64,000 bases of DNA from Stieleria mannarensis (GTDB lineage Bacteria; Planctomycetota; Planctomycetia; Pirellulales; Pirellulaceae), in contig NZ_JACEHH010000010.1 in the NCBI RefSeq assembly GCF_014154935.1, positions 124,001 through 188,000 of the forward strand, read 5' to 3'. The number at the start of each line of letters is the position of its first letter. The first letter of the stretch is position 1. Positions 28,772 through 38,262 of the stretch are shown one piece after another. The notes beneath the pieces were generated by a model, which was given only the letters and a program-made list of their open reading frames with translations, was not told the origin of the DNA and searched no databases. The translations under genes were made by a program, and so were the position numbers.

Positions 28772-29728
28772 TTACTGTGACCGTTCCAGTTGTCGCACGA
28801 CCAACCCGGCCAGGTAGGCGGCTTTGAATCCGGCGTCGATGTTGACGACCGCGACGTTGGATGCGCACGAGCTGAGCATCCCCAGCATCGCGGTCAACCC
28901 ACCGAGCGTCGCGCCATAGCCGACGCTGGTCGGGACGGCGAACACCGGGACGCTCAAGTGACCGCCGACGGCGGCCGGCAGGGCGCCTTCCATGCCGGCG
29001 ATCACCACCACCGCGGCGGCCTGGCGCAGGTGCGGAACCGCGGCCAACAACCGCGCCGGCCCGGCCACACCGATGTCGTCGAACGGTCGGAAAGGGATTC
29101 CCATCCAGTGCAGCGTTTCGATCGCTTCCTCGGCCACCGGCGCATCGGTGCTGCCCGCGGTGACGACGGCGACGTGTTTGATCAAACCGGCATCGGCGTT
29201 TGGGGTGTCGGTTCGGGGCAGCGGGCTCGGCGGCGCCGCGTCACCGATACCGACGGTCAGCGTGCGGGCGACCGGGTTGTAGCGGGCTGCCGAAATCTGA
29301 GTCCGGACTTGCTCGGCGACCGCCGGGGTGACACGCGTGGCGAGTGACGGCTGCCCGGCGGCCTGCTGGGCAGCGATGATCGACGCGATCATCTGGGCCG
29401 GTTTCCCATCGCCGTAGATCACCTCGGGGAACCCGCAGCGGCGCTGGCGGTCCAGGTCCAGCGTGACGCGGTCGGATGTTGCGGATTCGTCGGCGGTCGC
29501 ACCGGTCGCCAAGGATGTCAATGCGTCGGCGGCACTCAGGCGTCCGGTTGCGACCTCGGTCAGCAGGCGGGCGAGCGGTTCGTCGTTCGATTTGGGGGGC
29601 GGATGGGGAGGCAAGGATGGGCCGTGGCGAAAAAGGGGAGCGGTCGGTGACGGGGCAGGGCAGGGCGGTCTTGCCCAACGCGGGTTTGCAACTCGGCGCC
29701 GCGCTGGTCCAATGGGCTGCAGTTCCAT
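28772..29728 (-). CDS. larB: LarB, nickel-pincer cofactor biosynthesis carboxylase
   Basis: Carboxylates and hydrolyses nicotinic acid adenine dinucleotide to start synthesis of the nickel-pincer nucleotide. The C-terminal PurE-like domain has the features AVVTAGSTDAPVAEEA, AVVVIAGMEGALPAAVGG and VFAVPTSVGYG. The N-terminal part has RCGFPEVIYGDGKP. 318 aa from the ATG at 29728; the first 45 or so residues are Pro/Arg-rich and may not be translated. The LarC and LarE partners are not in the window. Confidence 0.88.
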   Translation of the reverse strand: MELQPIGPARRRVANPRWARPPCPAPSPTAPLFRHGPSLPPHPPPKSNDEPLARLLTEVATGRLSAADALTSLATGATADESATSDRVTLDLDRQRRCGFPEVIYGDGKPAQMIASIIAAQQAAGQPSLATRVTPAVAEQVRTQISAARYNPVARTLTVGIGDAAPPSPLPRTDTPNADAGLIKHVAVVTAGSTDAPVAEEAIETLHWMGIPFRPFDDIGVAGPARLLAAVPHLRQAAAVVVIAGMEGALPAAVGGHLSVPVFAVPTSVGYGATLGGLTAMLGMLSSCASNVAVVNIDAGFKAAYLAGLVVRQLERSQ

Positions 29729-29862
29729 GTTATCCAAACAGGGTGGTCCGGGCGAAGCCGACGTGGCTGGGTGTTCGCGGCCCCCAGTCCCGGTGGGCCG
29801 GCAGCGGCGTGCCCGGTGACCCGACACTTCCACTTGAACAGCATCAGCAAAGGCATTGGTTC

Positions 29863-31083
29863 ATGTCGACTAAAAAATGCGTTTTGGCCTACTCCGGCGG
29901 TCTGGATACCTCCGTCATCTTGGGATGGTTGCAGGACCAGGGCTACGAAGTCCATGCCGTGTATGTCGATTTGGGGCAGCCCTGTGAAGACCGCGATGCG
30001 ATCATGAAAAAGGCCCGTGATTGCGGTGCCGCCTCGGCGCGATTGATCGACGTCCGCGAAGAACTGTGCCGTGACTTTGCCTTTCCCGTGCTGGCTTGGC
30101 AGGCCAAGTACGAGCAGATCTATCTGTTGGGGACCTCGATCGCACGACCGTTGATCAGCAAGATCTGTCTGCAAGTCGCTCGCGAGGTCGGCGCGGTCGC
30201 CTATGCCCACGGTGCGACCGGCAAGGGGAACGATCAGTGCCGTTTCCAATTGGCCGCCGAAGCGTTGGATCCGAAGGTCGAGATGATCGCGCCGTGGCGG
30301 ATCAAGGAGTTCCGCGAAGCGTTCCCCGGTCGAACCGAATTGATCGCCTACTGTGCCGAAAAGAACATTCCGGTCAAGGCCTCGACGGCCAAGCCCTACA
30401 GCAGCGACGAAAACGTGCTGCACATCAGCTACGAAGCCGGTGAGCTGGAGGAGTTGGATGTCAACGGTGTGGAATTGGTCGAGTTCGGCATGGGCGTCAG
30501 CCCGCAAGAGGCTCCCGACGAAAGCGAATCGGTGACGATCGGTTTCGAATCCGGTGTCCCGACCACGCTGAATGGCCAAGCCGTCAATGCGTTGGAGATG
30601 GTCGAACGACTCAATGACATTGGCGGTCGCAACGGCATCGGTCGCATCGACATGGTCGAAAACCGATTCGTCGGGATGAAAAGCCGTGGCGTCTATGAGT
30701 CGCCCGGCATGACGATCCTGTACGACGCGTTGATGTACGTCGAACAATTGACCATGGACCGCGACCTGATGCACCTTCGCGATCGCTTGGCCCCCGAAGT
30801 CGCCGAGATGGTGTACTACGGGTTCTGGTACACGCCCAAGATGGACGCGCTGATGTCGTTCATCAAACAAGCTCAAGCCGTCGTGACCGGCGAAGTCACG
30901 TTGAAGCTGTACAAAGGAAACATCTCGGTCGATTCGCGAAGCAGTCCCAACAGCTTGTACGACGCCGAAATCGCCACAATGGAAGGCGGCGGTTCCTACA
31001 ATCAAGACGACGCCGAAGGTTTCTTGCGGATCCAAGGCTTGCCCAGCCGCGTCCAAGGCTCCGTGACGCCTCGCAAGTATTAG
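29863..31083 (+). CDS. argG: Argininosuccinate synthase
   Basis: ATP-dependent ligation of citrulline and aspartate in arginine synthesis. It contains the PP-loop VLAYSGGLDTSVILGW, YAHGATGKGNDQCRFQ, RNGIGRIDMVENRFVGMKSR and the C-terminal SLYDAEIATM. 406 aa, normal length. An AAAGG lies 9 nt before the ATG at 29863; the longer upstream frame is not family-like. Divergent from larB with a 134-bp gap. Confidence 0.97.
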   Translation: MSTKKCVLAYSGGLDTSVILGWLQDQGYEVHAVYVDLGQPCEDRDAIMKKARDCGAASARLIDVREELCRDFAFPVLAWQAKYEQIYLLGTSIARPLISKICLQVAREVGAVAYAHGATGKGNDQCRFQLAAEALDPKVEMIAPWRIKEFREAFPGRTELIAYCAEKNIPVKASTAKPYSSDENVLHISYEAGELEELDVNGVELVEFGMGVSPQEAPDESESVTIGFESGVPTTLNGQAVNALEMVERLNDIGGRNGIGRIDMVENRFVGMKSRGVYESPGMTILYDALMYVEQLTMDRDLMHLRDRLAPEVAEMVYYGFWYTPKMDALMSFIKQAQAVVTGEVTLKLYKGNISVDSRSSPNSLYDAEIATMEGGGSYNQDDAEGFLRIQGLPSRVQGSVTPRKY

Positions 31084-31111
31084 GCACTTGGGGAATTGGT
31101 TCCTCGGGCGT

Positions 31112-31428
31112 TTGACTTCAATTCACCCTCCCTGGCAGCCATTGGTGGCTACACAACTTACCATGGCTCCCTTCTCCCCCGGCTTTGCGCACAGAGAAGG
31201 GCTGGGGATGAGGGGGCCGGCAGTCTGCCTAATGCGAAAGAGATGAGGAATAGATGCATCGGGGGGCGGCCCCTCACCCCCGGCCCCTCTCCCCAAAACA
31301 GATCGCGAGCATCGTTCAACCGCGATCCAAGTCTTTCGCGCGATCTGTTTTAGGGAGAGGGAGCCCTATCCTAATTTGCGAGCCGACTTGCATAGACAAC
31401 AATGCCCTGTCAGGAGGGTGAATTCGTC
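31112..31428. repeat. Composite repeat block (nested dispersed elements)
   Basis: The flanks AATTCACCCTCCCTGGCA (31112) and CAGGAGGGTGAATTCG (31410) are an inverted pair related to the MITE-like family. Between them lies a copy of the CCATGGCTCCCTTCTCC repeat, interrupted by a block with the hairpin arms CTCTCCCCAAAACAGATCGC and GCGATCTGTTTTAGGGAGAG. Apart from this block, the 604-bp gap 31084-31687 shows no gene. Confidence 0.7.
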
Positions 31429-31687
31429 TGTCCGCTCGCTTCGCACGCGGGCAATCTAAAGCAGGGTCATGGGGGTGTGTCTCCACCTGGAATGACTGCC
31501 TCGGCCCTATTCTGATTGACCCGCGCGCCGGTTTGGCTTAGCCTGCTTGGCGCGAATGTGACGATTACTCTCAAAATACAGGGGCTGATGTCGCCGTTCG
31601 CGTTGCCCGTGCGTTTCAAAACGCGAAGGGGTCTTTTCCGATCGGCTCGTGCGTTGGCAGAGCCGAATCCTTTGCAAGGTGAGAGCG

Positions 31688-33562
31688 ATGCCGTTGCGGA
31701 CGAGTGCTTGGATCGGGGTGTGGGTTTGCCTGGTTTTCATCGGCATGTCGGGCACGGCAGCCGATGCGGGCACCTTTGAGGCAAACACGCGTCGTGAGAT
31801 CTCGGTGATCAAACGCAAGATTCGGGCCGCGCAGTTTCTTTCGCGGGCCACCTTCGGTCCCAACCTGCAGCAGATCGAGGCGCTGGCTGAACGGATGGGG
31901 CAGATCGGGACACGGCGTGCCTGTGAAGAATGGATCGATCAACAGATGGCACTGCCGGCCGGCTATCACCATCCGCTGGCATTGGACATGATCGCCCGCG
32001 ACGGGCTGACGTCGACCCAGGGGGACGTTTGGATCCAACGTTACCGCTACCACGCCTGGTGGCACTGTGCGTTGGCCGGCGAAGATCAACTTCGCCAACG
32101 CGTGGCTTGGGCATTGATTCAGATTCTGGTGACCAGCCAGGACGGTGCGGGGTTCAATGATCAGAACCCCGGACATCACAGCGGGGAAGGGCGGTGGCTT
32201 GGGCCGACACACTACTATGACTTGATGGTCCGGCACGCGTTTGGGAACTATCGCGAGTTGTTGGAGGATGTGACCTATCACCCGATCATGGGTGTCTACT
32301 TGAGTCATATGCGGAACCGGAAAACGGACGAGGCCAGCAACCGGTTTCCCGACGAGAACTATGCCCGCGAGATCATGCAGTTGTTCACGATCGGGTTGTA
32401 CGAACTTCATCAGGACGGTCGGCTGAAGACGGATGAGTCGGGCAATTTAATTCCGACCTACGACAACGAAACGATCAAAGAATTCGCCAAGGTCTTTACC
32501 GGGTTGGCGTTCAAGCCCCATCCCAACGCGACGGGGACGGGGCAGTTTTGGTGGGGCAACGAATTCGAGGCACCGATGCAGATGTTCGATTTCGAACATG
32601 AACCGGGCTTGAAAACCTTGCTCGGCGGCGAGGTGATCGGCAGTGAAAGCACCGTGGATGGGGATGCGGATATCGCCGCGGCGCTGGACAATCTGATCGC
32701 CCACGACAACGTCGCCCCCTTCATCTCGCGCCGACTGATTCAGCGGTTGGTCAAGAGCAATCCCTCGCGTGGTTACATCCGTCGCGTCGCCCGCAAGTTC
32801 GAAGACAACGGGCAAGGAGTCAAAGGCGATCTTGCCGCGGTCGTCAAGGCCGTGTTGCTGGACCCCGAAGCCTGGAGCGGACAACGGTTGCTCGGACGCC
32901 GCCGACCCTATCAAGTGGAAGTGATTCCCCGAGGCACGGATTACTCGACGTTGACCGAACCGGTGATTCGCTACACGCGCCTCCTTCGCGGCGTCAACGC
33001 GACGAGCAATCATCACAGCGGACGGGCGATGTTGATGTCCCAGAATTACAACTGGACGCAAGAGCCTTACTTGTCGCCGACGGTGTTTAATTTTTATCTG
33101 CCCGACTACCAACCGCCGGGGGACTTGCTCGGCTACACACCCTCACGCCGGGTCCCGAACGGATTCTTGTCGTCGCCGGAGTTCCAGATCAAGACACCGG
33201 TCACTTCCAACCGCTTGGCCGGCCGATACATTTGGGACATCTCCAATCAAATGTCACAACAACGTTGGTCCAACAGCACCAGCGGCGTCTCTCATAACAG
33301 CGACATGATCTTTCATTTGGAAGACGAAGAATCGCTGTGCACCGAGGACGAAGACATGCACGAGCTGATGGATCGATTCGACTTGCTGTTTTGCTACGGA
33401 TCGATGCCGCAGGATTACAAGGACCGGGTGGTCGAGGTCACGACGGCGGAAACGCAGTGGATGAAGGACAACGCCCAGTACCGTCCCAGGCTGGAAGAGT
33501 TTCGGGTCAACGCGGCGCTGATGGCCACCGTGCTGTCTCCGTTCGCCGCCGTTACCGAATAG
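31688..33562 (+). CDS. DUF1800 domain exported protein
   Basis: 624 aa with a signal peptide (MPLRTSAWIGVWVCLVFIGM, cleavage near TAADA). DUF1800 features: AAQFLSRATFGPNLQQIEAL, LRQRVAWALIQILVTSQDG, DENYAREIMQLFTIGLYELH, GLAFKPHP and a C-terminal LSPTVFNFYLPDYQPPGDLL. The start at 31688 is preceded by AAGGTGAG. It is always found next to a DUF1501 gene in planctomycetes, and that is the next gene here. The biochemical role is unknown; the pair is thought to act at the cell envelope. Confidence 0.85.
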   Translation: MPLRTSAWIGVWVCLVFIGMSGTAADAGTFEANTRREISVIKRKIRAAQFLSRATFGPNLQQIEALAERMGQIGTRRACEEWIDQQMALPAGYHHPLALDMIARDGLTSTQGDVWIQRYRYHAWWHCALAGEDQLRQRVAWALIQILVTSQDGAGFNDQNPGHHSGEGRWLGPTHYYDLMVRHAFGNYRELLEDVTYHPIMGVYLSHMRNRKTDEASNRFPDENYAREIMQLFTIGLYELHQDGRLKTDESGNLIPTYDNETIKEFAKVFTGLAFKPHPNATGTGQFWWGNEFEAPMQMFDFEHEPGLKTLLGGEVIGSESTVDGDADIAAALDNLIAHDNVAPFISRRLIQRLVKSNPSRGYIRRVARKFEDNGQGVKGDLAAVVKAVLLDPEAWSGQRLLGRRRPYQVEVIPRGTDYSTLTEPVIRYTRLLRGVNATSNHHSGRAMLMSQNYNWTQEPYLSPTVFNFYLPDYQPPGDLLGYTPSRRVPNGFLSSPEFQIKTPVTSNRLAGRYIWDISNQMSQQRWSNSTSGVSHNSDMIFHLEDEESLCTEDEDMHELMDRFDLLFCYGSMPQDYKDRVVEVTTAETQWMKDNAQYRPRLEEFRVNAALMATVLSPFAAVTE

Positions 33563-33592
33563 CTCGTTACCGAATAGGTCGTTACCGAATCG
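33549..33592. repeat. Three 15-bp tandem copies of CGTTACCGAATAGNT across a stop codon
   Basis: CGTTACCGAAT occurs three times; the first copy contains the TAG stop of the DUF1800 gene, and the second repeats it. Confidence 0.85.
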
Positions 33593-33657
33593 ATTGCCGC
33601 GGATCTTGTCGCTGGCAGCTGCCACTCCAACACTTTTCTCCCACCGGACCGATTGCC

Positions 33658-35097
33658 ATGAACCCCACGCATCGCATCCATCGCGAGCCACTTCGTCGCG
33701 ATGTTTTGAAGCTAGCCGGAGGCTGTGCGGCGCTGACCAACACGTCACTGCTGTCCACGCTGTTCAGTCTGTCGGCCACCAACGCCGCCGTCGCCGCAAA
33801 TGACTTGAGCGGCTACAAGGCGCTGGTCTGTGTGTTCTTGTACGGGGGCAACGATTCTTTCAACATGCTCACGCCGCTCGAGCCCGGCGAACGAGCCGAT
33901 TATCTGGAAGCACGCGGCGGTGTCTACGAGGCGGGCAACGGCGCGTTGGGGTTGCCCGAAAACGAACTGCACCCGATCACCGACAACGCCACCGGCCGCC
34001 GCTTCGGAATCCATCCCGGCATGGGGGATGTGCAACAGATTTACCAAAACGGTGACCTGACGTTCATTTGCAATATCGGCAGTTTGGTCGAGCCGACGAC
34101 GATGGCGCAGTACCAGGCGCGAACGAATCTGCCGCTGGGATTGTTCTCCCATGCCGACTTGCAGCGGCACTGGATGACGTCGGTTCCGCAGACGCGTTCC
34201 CAAGTCACCGGTTGGGCCGGCAGGATGGCGGACCTGATTACCAGTCAGGTCAATTCGAACGACAGCATCTCGATGAATATCGCGCTCAATTCGGTCAACA
34301 TGATGCAGACCGGTGGCTCGGTGATTCCCTATATCGTCACCAACTCCGGCGCCAGCGAAGTCGGCTGGTACGGCCAGACCTGGACCCAGGCAAAGATCTA
34401 TACCCAACTGACCGACGACGTACTGTCGCGGTCCTACGGAAATCTGGTCGAAAAGACCTTCGCCAATGCGAATCGCAACGCACTCGATTCGGCCATCGCG
34501 TTTAACGAGGCCGCCAATGCGGTCAACTTAAGCACGACCTTTCGGACCACCAACAACAACCTGTCCAGCCAATTGCAGATGGTGGCCAAAACCATCGGTG
34601 CGCGGTCGACCATCGGTCATTCCCGACAGATCTTTTTTGTCAACATCGGCGGCTGGGACAACCATGATGAATTGATCAACAACCAGCAAACCAACTTGAC
34701 GCGGGTCAGTGAAGCATTGAAAGACTTTTATGATGCGATGACGGAACTGGGCGTTCAGAACGACGTCGTGACCTTTACCGCAAGCGACTTTGCACGGACG
34801 CTCAATAGCAATGGTCGCGGCAGCGATCATGCCTGGGGCGGCAACCAAATCATCATGGGCGGATCGGTCAAAGGCAATCAGTTGTGCGGGACCTATCCCG
34901 ATTCGCTGGCCCCCGGCAACCCGCTGGATCTGGGCCGCGGTCGTTTGCTGCCCACCACATCGGTCGACGAAATGTGGTGCGAGTTGGCGATGTGGTACGG
35001 TCTGGAAAATGGCAACCAGATGGAAAGCATTCTGCCGAACATCCGCAATTTTGTCGGCAGCGGTCAGACGAGTTATCCGCTCGGGTTCTTGATGTAA
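33658..35097 (+). CDS. DUF1501 domain protein with Tat-like signal
   Basis: 479 aa. The N-terminus has REPLRRDVLKLAGG, a twin-arginine-like motif followed by a hydrophobic stretch. DUF1501 motifs: ALVCVFLYGGNDSFNMLTPL, GIHPGMGDVQQIYQNGDLTF, RQIFFVNIGGWDNHDELINN, and FTASDFARTLNSNGRGSDHA, then WGGNQIIMGG (alkaline-phosphatase-superfamily-like metal-site region). Partner of the DUF1800 gene 95 bp upstream. The ATG at 33658 is chosen for the signal; the frame is open earlier. Confidence 0.88.
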   Translation: MNPTHRIHREPLRRDVLKLAGGCAALTNTSLLSTLFSLSATNAAVAANDLSGYKALVCVFLYGGNDSFNMLTPLEPGERADYLEARGGVYEAGNGALGLPENELHPITDNATGRRFGIHPGMGDVQQIYQNGDLTFICNIGSLVEPTTMAQYQARTNLPLGLFSHADLQRHWMTSVPQTRSQVTGWAGRMADLITSQVNSNDSISMNIALNSVNMMQTGGSVIPYIVTNSGASEVGWYGQTWTQAKIYTQLTDDVLSRSYGNLVEKTFANANRNALDSAIAFNEAANAVNLSTTFRTTNNNLSSQLQMVAKTIGARSTIGHSRQIFFVNIGGWDNHDELINNQQTNLTRVSEALKDFYDAMTELGVQNDVVTFTASDFARTLNSNGRGSDHAWGGNQIIMGGSVKGNQLCGTYPDSLAPGNPLDLGRGRLLPTTSVDEMWCELAMWYGLENGNQMESILPNIRNFVGSGQTSYPLGFLM

Positions 35098-35103
35098 CGT
35101 CCC

Positions 35104-35162
35104 GTGGGATAGGCTTCCAGCCTGTCGGTATCCACGATTGACAGGCTAGAAGCCTATCCCAC
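35104..35162. terminator. Convergent-gene hairpin family, copy 2
   Basis: GTGGGATAGGCTTCCAGCCT against AGGCTAGAAGCCTATCCCAC with one mismatch; lies between the + stop at 35097 and the - stop at 35168. Confidence 0.7.
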
Positions 35163-35167
35163 AGCGG

Positions 35168-36073
35168 TCAATCCAGCGTGTCGTCGGGCAATGGTTCGTT
35201 GCCGTTAGGTGTGACCAGTGCGGCGAAGGTCCGCGGCGGTAGGTCGTTGGGCAGGAAGTGGCCGCGACCGTCGACGGTGGCCATGGTGACGCCGCTGGAG
35301 ATTCTGCCGCCCGGTTCGATCCCGACCGTTCCGTTGACCACGCCTTGCATGGCCGTGTAGTCCAGGTCGACCGGTTCGGCCCAACCGCCGATCGCGCGGT
35401 TGATCGGTGGCGCACCGGCAATCACCAGGATGGTCTGTGAGGCGTTGTCTTGGATCTTGTCCGGCGCTCGCGGGCCGGTCGGCGGGAACAGCGTTCCCGG
35501 GCCGGTGATCAAGTAGTATCCCGATTGGGTGCCGGCGCGATTGGTGTCGTTGGGGTGAATGTAGACCGACGGCATCGCGTAACTCGCTTGCAGGTTCAGC
35601 TCGTGATCCCACGGCTTGCTAAGGTCAAACTGGTCGTACAGTTCTTGTTCGCCCAGATACGGCAGGATCAAAACGCGCCAAGAATGCATCGGCAGCCCGG
35701 CGCTGTCGCGGAGGGTCGCCGGCGGATAGGTCCCGTAGTCGGCCGCATAGGCGTTCAGTGCCGCCGCGATGCTTTCCAGGTTCTTGATCGATGCATTCTG
35801 TAAACGGATTTCGGCCAGGCGTGACACGCTGGCACCGCCGAACCGGAGGGCGGCAAATGCGATGCAGACCAGCATGGTCAGCACCACGCCGGCGGCGATC
35901 ATCACCCCGAGCGGTCGTTTGCGCTGGGCCAGGTTCTCGTTCGACGCCGATCCGGCGAAGTCGGGCAGGTGAATGGGGGCGCCGCACGAAAAGCATTCGC
36001 CGGACTTTCCACTGTATTGGTCTTCAACCTGAGTTTGCGCGTGGCAATGCGGACAGGTAAACAGGTAGGGCAT
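35168..36073 (-). CDS. DUF1559 protein with N-terminal zinc ribbon
   Basis: 301 aa. A zinc ribbon (CPHCH near residue 7 and CFSCG near 27) is followed by one membrane helix at about 55-78 and a DUF1559 (SBP_bac_10) domain: [58 protein letters not shown]. Unlike most DUF1559 proteins it lacks the pilin-like prepilin motif. A membrane-anchored protein of unknown role; convergent with the DUF1501 gene. Confidence 0.8.
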   Translation of the reverse strand: MPYLFTCPHCHAQTQVEDQYSGKSGECFSCGAPIHLPDFAGSASNENLAQRKRPLGVMIAAGVVLTMLVCIAFAALRFGGASVSRLAEIRLQNASIKNLESIAAALNAYAADYGTYPPATLRDSAGLPMHSWRVLILPYLGEQELYDQFDLSKPWDHELNLQASYAMPSVYIHPNDTNRAGTQSGYYLITGPGTLFPPTGPRAPDKIQDNASQTILVIAGAPPINRAIGGWAEPVDLDYTAMQGVVNGTVGIEPGGRISSGVTMATVDGRGHFLPNDLPPRTFAALVTPNGNEPLPDDTLD

Positions 36074-36189
36074 GAATGAACAAACGCCTTGCGAGACGTG
36101 GGGTGCATGATGATGATTGACGAACGTGCCCGAATAGCCAAACGTCAGCGGCGTTGCGGCACGAGCGGTTCATTCTAGAGGACAAGACA

Positions 36190-36636
36190 TTGAAAGTGGT
36201 GTTGCAGCGGGTCAGCGAGGCAAGCGTTTCGGTTGCCGGAGAGGTCGTGGGCGAAATCGGGACCGGGTTTTTGGCCTTGGTCGGGATCGGCCATGGGGAC
36301 GACGAGGCGGTCGTCCGCTGGGTGGCGGAGAAGACGGCGGTGCTGCGTGTTTTTGAAGACGATGCGGGAAAGATGAATCGATCCGTGATCGACGTCGGTG
36401 GCAGCGTCTTGGCGGTCAGCCAATTCACGTTGTACGGGGACTGTCGCAAGGGCCGTCGACCCGCGTTTACCGACGCCGCCCCGCCGGAGACCGCCGAGCG
36501 GTTGTACGAGTTGTACGTCAAGGAGCTGAAAGGGCAGGGGATTGGTGTCGAAACCGGCGTCTTCGCGGCCGACATGAAGGTGGCGCTTGTGAACGACGGC
36601 CCGGTCACGATGTTGCTGGAACGGGGGAAGGAGTGA
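36190..36636 (+). CDS. dtd: D-aminoacyl-tRNA deacylase
   Basis: Hydrolyses D-amino acids from mischarged tRNA. 148 aa from a TTG at 36190, which gives the family N-terminus [13 protein letters not shown]; an ATG at 36154 adds 12 non-conserved residues. Motifs: [16 protein letters not shown] (SQxTL) and the C-terminal [11 protein letters not shown] (GPVT cis-proline motif). The last codons and the stop (GGGAAGGAGTGA) lie in the first unit of an 8-bp tandem array. Confidence 0.93.
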   Translation: MKVVLQRVSEASVSVAGEVVGEIGTGFLALVGIGHGDDEAVVRWVAEKTAVLRVFEDDAGKMNRSVIDVGGSVLAVSQFTLYGDCRKGRRPAFTDAAPPETAERLYELYVKELKGQGIGVETGVFAADMKVALVNDGPVTMLLERGKE

Positions 36637-36907
36637 AGGAGTGAAGGAGTGAAGGAGTGGAGGAGTGGAGGAGTGAAGGAGTGAAGGAGTGAAGGAGTGG
36701 AGGAGTGAAGGAGTGAAGGAGTGAAGGAGTGGAGGAGTGAAGGAGTGAAGGAGTGAAGGAGTGGAGGAGTGGAGGAGTGGAGGAGTGGAGGAGTGGAGGA
36801 GTGGAGGAGTGGAGGAGTGGAGGAGTGGAGGAGTGGAGGAGTGGAGGAGTGGAGGAGTGGAGGAGTGGAGGAGTGGAGGAGTGAAGGAGTGAAGGAGTGA
36901 AGGAGTG
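36627..36907. repeat. 8-bp tandem array (GGAGTGAA/GGAGTGGA), about 35 units
   Basis: Continuous period-8 repeat, purine-rich on the + strand, alternating between two unit variants. It begins inside the dtd gene. The three reverse frames are open through it only because the unit lacks reverse stops. Confidence 0.95.
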
Positions 36908-36918
36908 TTGCCCCTGCT

Positions 36919-37032
36919 CTCCCAGCTCCCAGCTCCCAGCTCCCAGCTCCCAACTCCCAACTCCCAGCTCCCAGCTCCCAGCTCCCAGCTCCCAGCTCCC
37001 AACTCCCAACTCCCAACTCCCAACTCCCAACT
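36919..37032. repeat. 7-bp tandem array (CAGCTCC/CAACTCC), about 16 units
   Basis: Period-7 repeat, pyrimidine-rich on the + strand, ending one base before the reverse stop codon of the YdjM-like gene (37033). Same unit as the array at 787-841. Confidence 0.95.
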
Positions 37033-37815
37033 CTACCGTCGTTCGGTTGACGCGCGTGAGGCGTTCAGGCCGAAGTCGGGTGGTTGCCATTGCGGGACGG
37101 TCCAGTTCGATGGCGGCGAGGCGGGGGTGTATTGCCAGCCGGGTTGTGTCAGATCGTACTTCGCTCGCTCGCGCAGACGTGCTGCAATCTTGTTGTCACT
37201 CCAGGCCGTGTAGCACAACCCGAACAGTAACGCGTAGACGAACACGTTGGCGATCGCGTCGTTGCCGAAGAACTTCAGCGCCGTCCCGAAGGACTTCTTG
37301 GTGCGCAGCCGTGCCACGCCGACTTCCACCGCCCAGATTTCATCCAAGATCAAGTGGACCAGAAAGCCGACGACGACGGCGACTGCTTTGTAAGCGCGTT
37401 CGGCGTCGCTGGTGGTCGGCATGGCCAGGTAGGCGATCAATCCGGACACCGCGGCGGCCGGCAGACTGTGCCACATGCCGCGGTGCACCGTGAACCGTTT
37501 GAAGAACTCGAACGCGCCGAATCGAATCACGACATAGATCAGCATCGCCGCCAACGCCATCGACTCGTGGGACAGGTCGTAGTCGCGGAAGCGATTCAGC
37601 ATCATCATCGGCGCCACCGCCGCAGTGAACATGCTGATCTCGCGCAGCGGGATGCCGCCGTCGCTGTCCAGGTCCGGCAGCATGCCGCTGACCGAACACA
37701 GTCCGCCGGCCAGGATCCCGTTCTCCAGCGTCATCCCTTGCGAGGTGACGCCCCAGTATCCATAGGCGATCCCGACGAGCGTGCTGGCGCTGATGTGCGT
37801 TTTGAAATCTGCCAC
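37033..37815 (-). CDS. YdjM/LexA-regulated-type membrane-bound metal-dependent hydrolase
   Basis: 260 aa with about four to five membrane helices. Motifs of the YdjM/DUF457 family: [16 protein letters not shown] at the N-terminus, [16 protein letters not shown] (acidic metal site), [14 protein letters not shown] (His pair) and [14 protein letters not shown]. The GTG at 37815 precedes the family start; the longer upstream frame is made of repeat-derived sequence. Divergent from cvpA; the 447-bp gap is mostly repeat. Confidence 0.75.
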   Translation of the reverse strand: MADFKTHISASTLVGIAYGYWGVTSQGMTLENGILAGGLCSVSGMLPDLDSDGGIPLREISMFTAAVAPMMMLNRFRDYDLSHESMALAAMLIYVVIRFGAFEFFKRFTVHRGMWHSLPAAAVSGLIAYLAMPTTSDAERAYKAVAVVVGFLVHLILDEIWAVEVGVARLRTKKSFGTALKFFGNDAIANVFVYALLFGLCYTAWSDNKIAARLRERAKYDLTQPGWQYTPASPPSNWTVPQWQPPDFGLNASRASTERR

Positions 37816-37993
37816 GCTAGCAAATGGGTGAGCGGAAACATGGGGCAGGGGAGGGCGGTCGAAAAATAGGCTGCTTGGTACATAACGCTTTTGGTGGTCC
37901 GCTGCCAAGACAGGATTGCGATTGGTCTTCGCTTGCACCGCAAGGATTTCGTATAAGACGCTTCGGCCGCACCGCCCTCCCCTGGCTTCGCTC

Positions 37994-38196
37994 GATCCCG
38001 TACGCATCAAGTTAAGAGATGGAGCATCGCTAAAGTGCATTCACCCTTCCTTTCAGGGAGGGTCGCGGAGGAGTATGCGACGACGCGGGGAGGGTTAGTT
38101 GTGGCGCAGAAGAACTCAACCACCACGAATCGACCCTCCCCTCGCTTCGCTCGACCCTCCCTGCCAGGGAGGGTGAAGTTGTAACTTGATGCTTTT
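37994..38196. repeat. MITE-like element with GCATCAAGTTA terminal inverted repeats
   Basis: The left end ACGCATCAAGTTA and the right end TAACTTGATGC are inverted repeats about 200 bp apart. The inside holds CCCTTCCTTTCAGGGAGGG, GCGACGACGCGGGGAGGG and CCCTCCCTGCCAGGGAGGG. A second full copy lies at 51541-51731 and a reversed copy at 7605-7762. The remainder of 37816-38262 shows no gene. Confidence 0.75.
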
Positions 38197-38262
38197 ACCC
38201 CCTCGCTGTGCTCGCCCCTTCTTGCCGGGGAGGGTTGCTTTCTCACTTAAGGACATTTCCCT

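Noticed and set aside
29560-31056. 498-aa frame antisense to argG
   Set aside because: Shadow of argG; no start signal and low-complexity composition.
36627-37032. CRISPR-like array
   Set aside because: The repeats are contiguous without unique spacers and no cas gene is present.
36024-37090. Three overlapping reverse-strand reading frames of 160-330 residues (LLHSSTPP and SWELGAG repeats)
   Set aside because: They are translations of the 8-bp and 7-bp tandem arrays in all three frames; the period is not a multiple of three and there is no conserved protein pattern.
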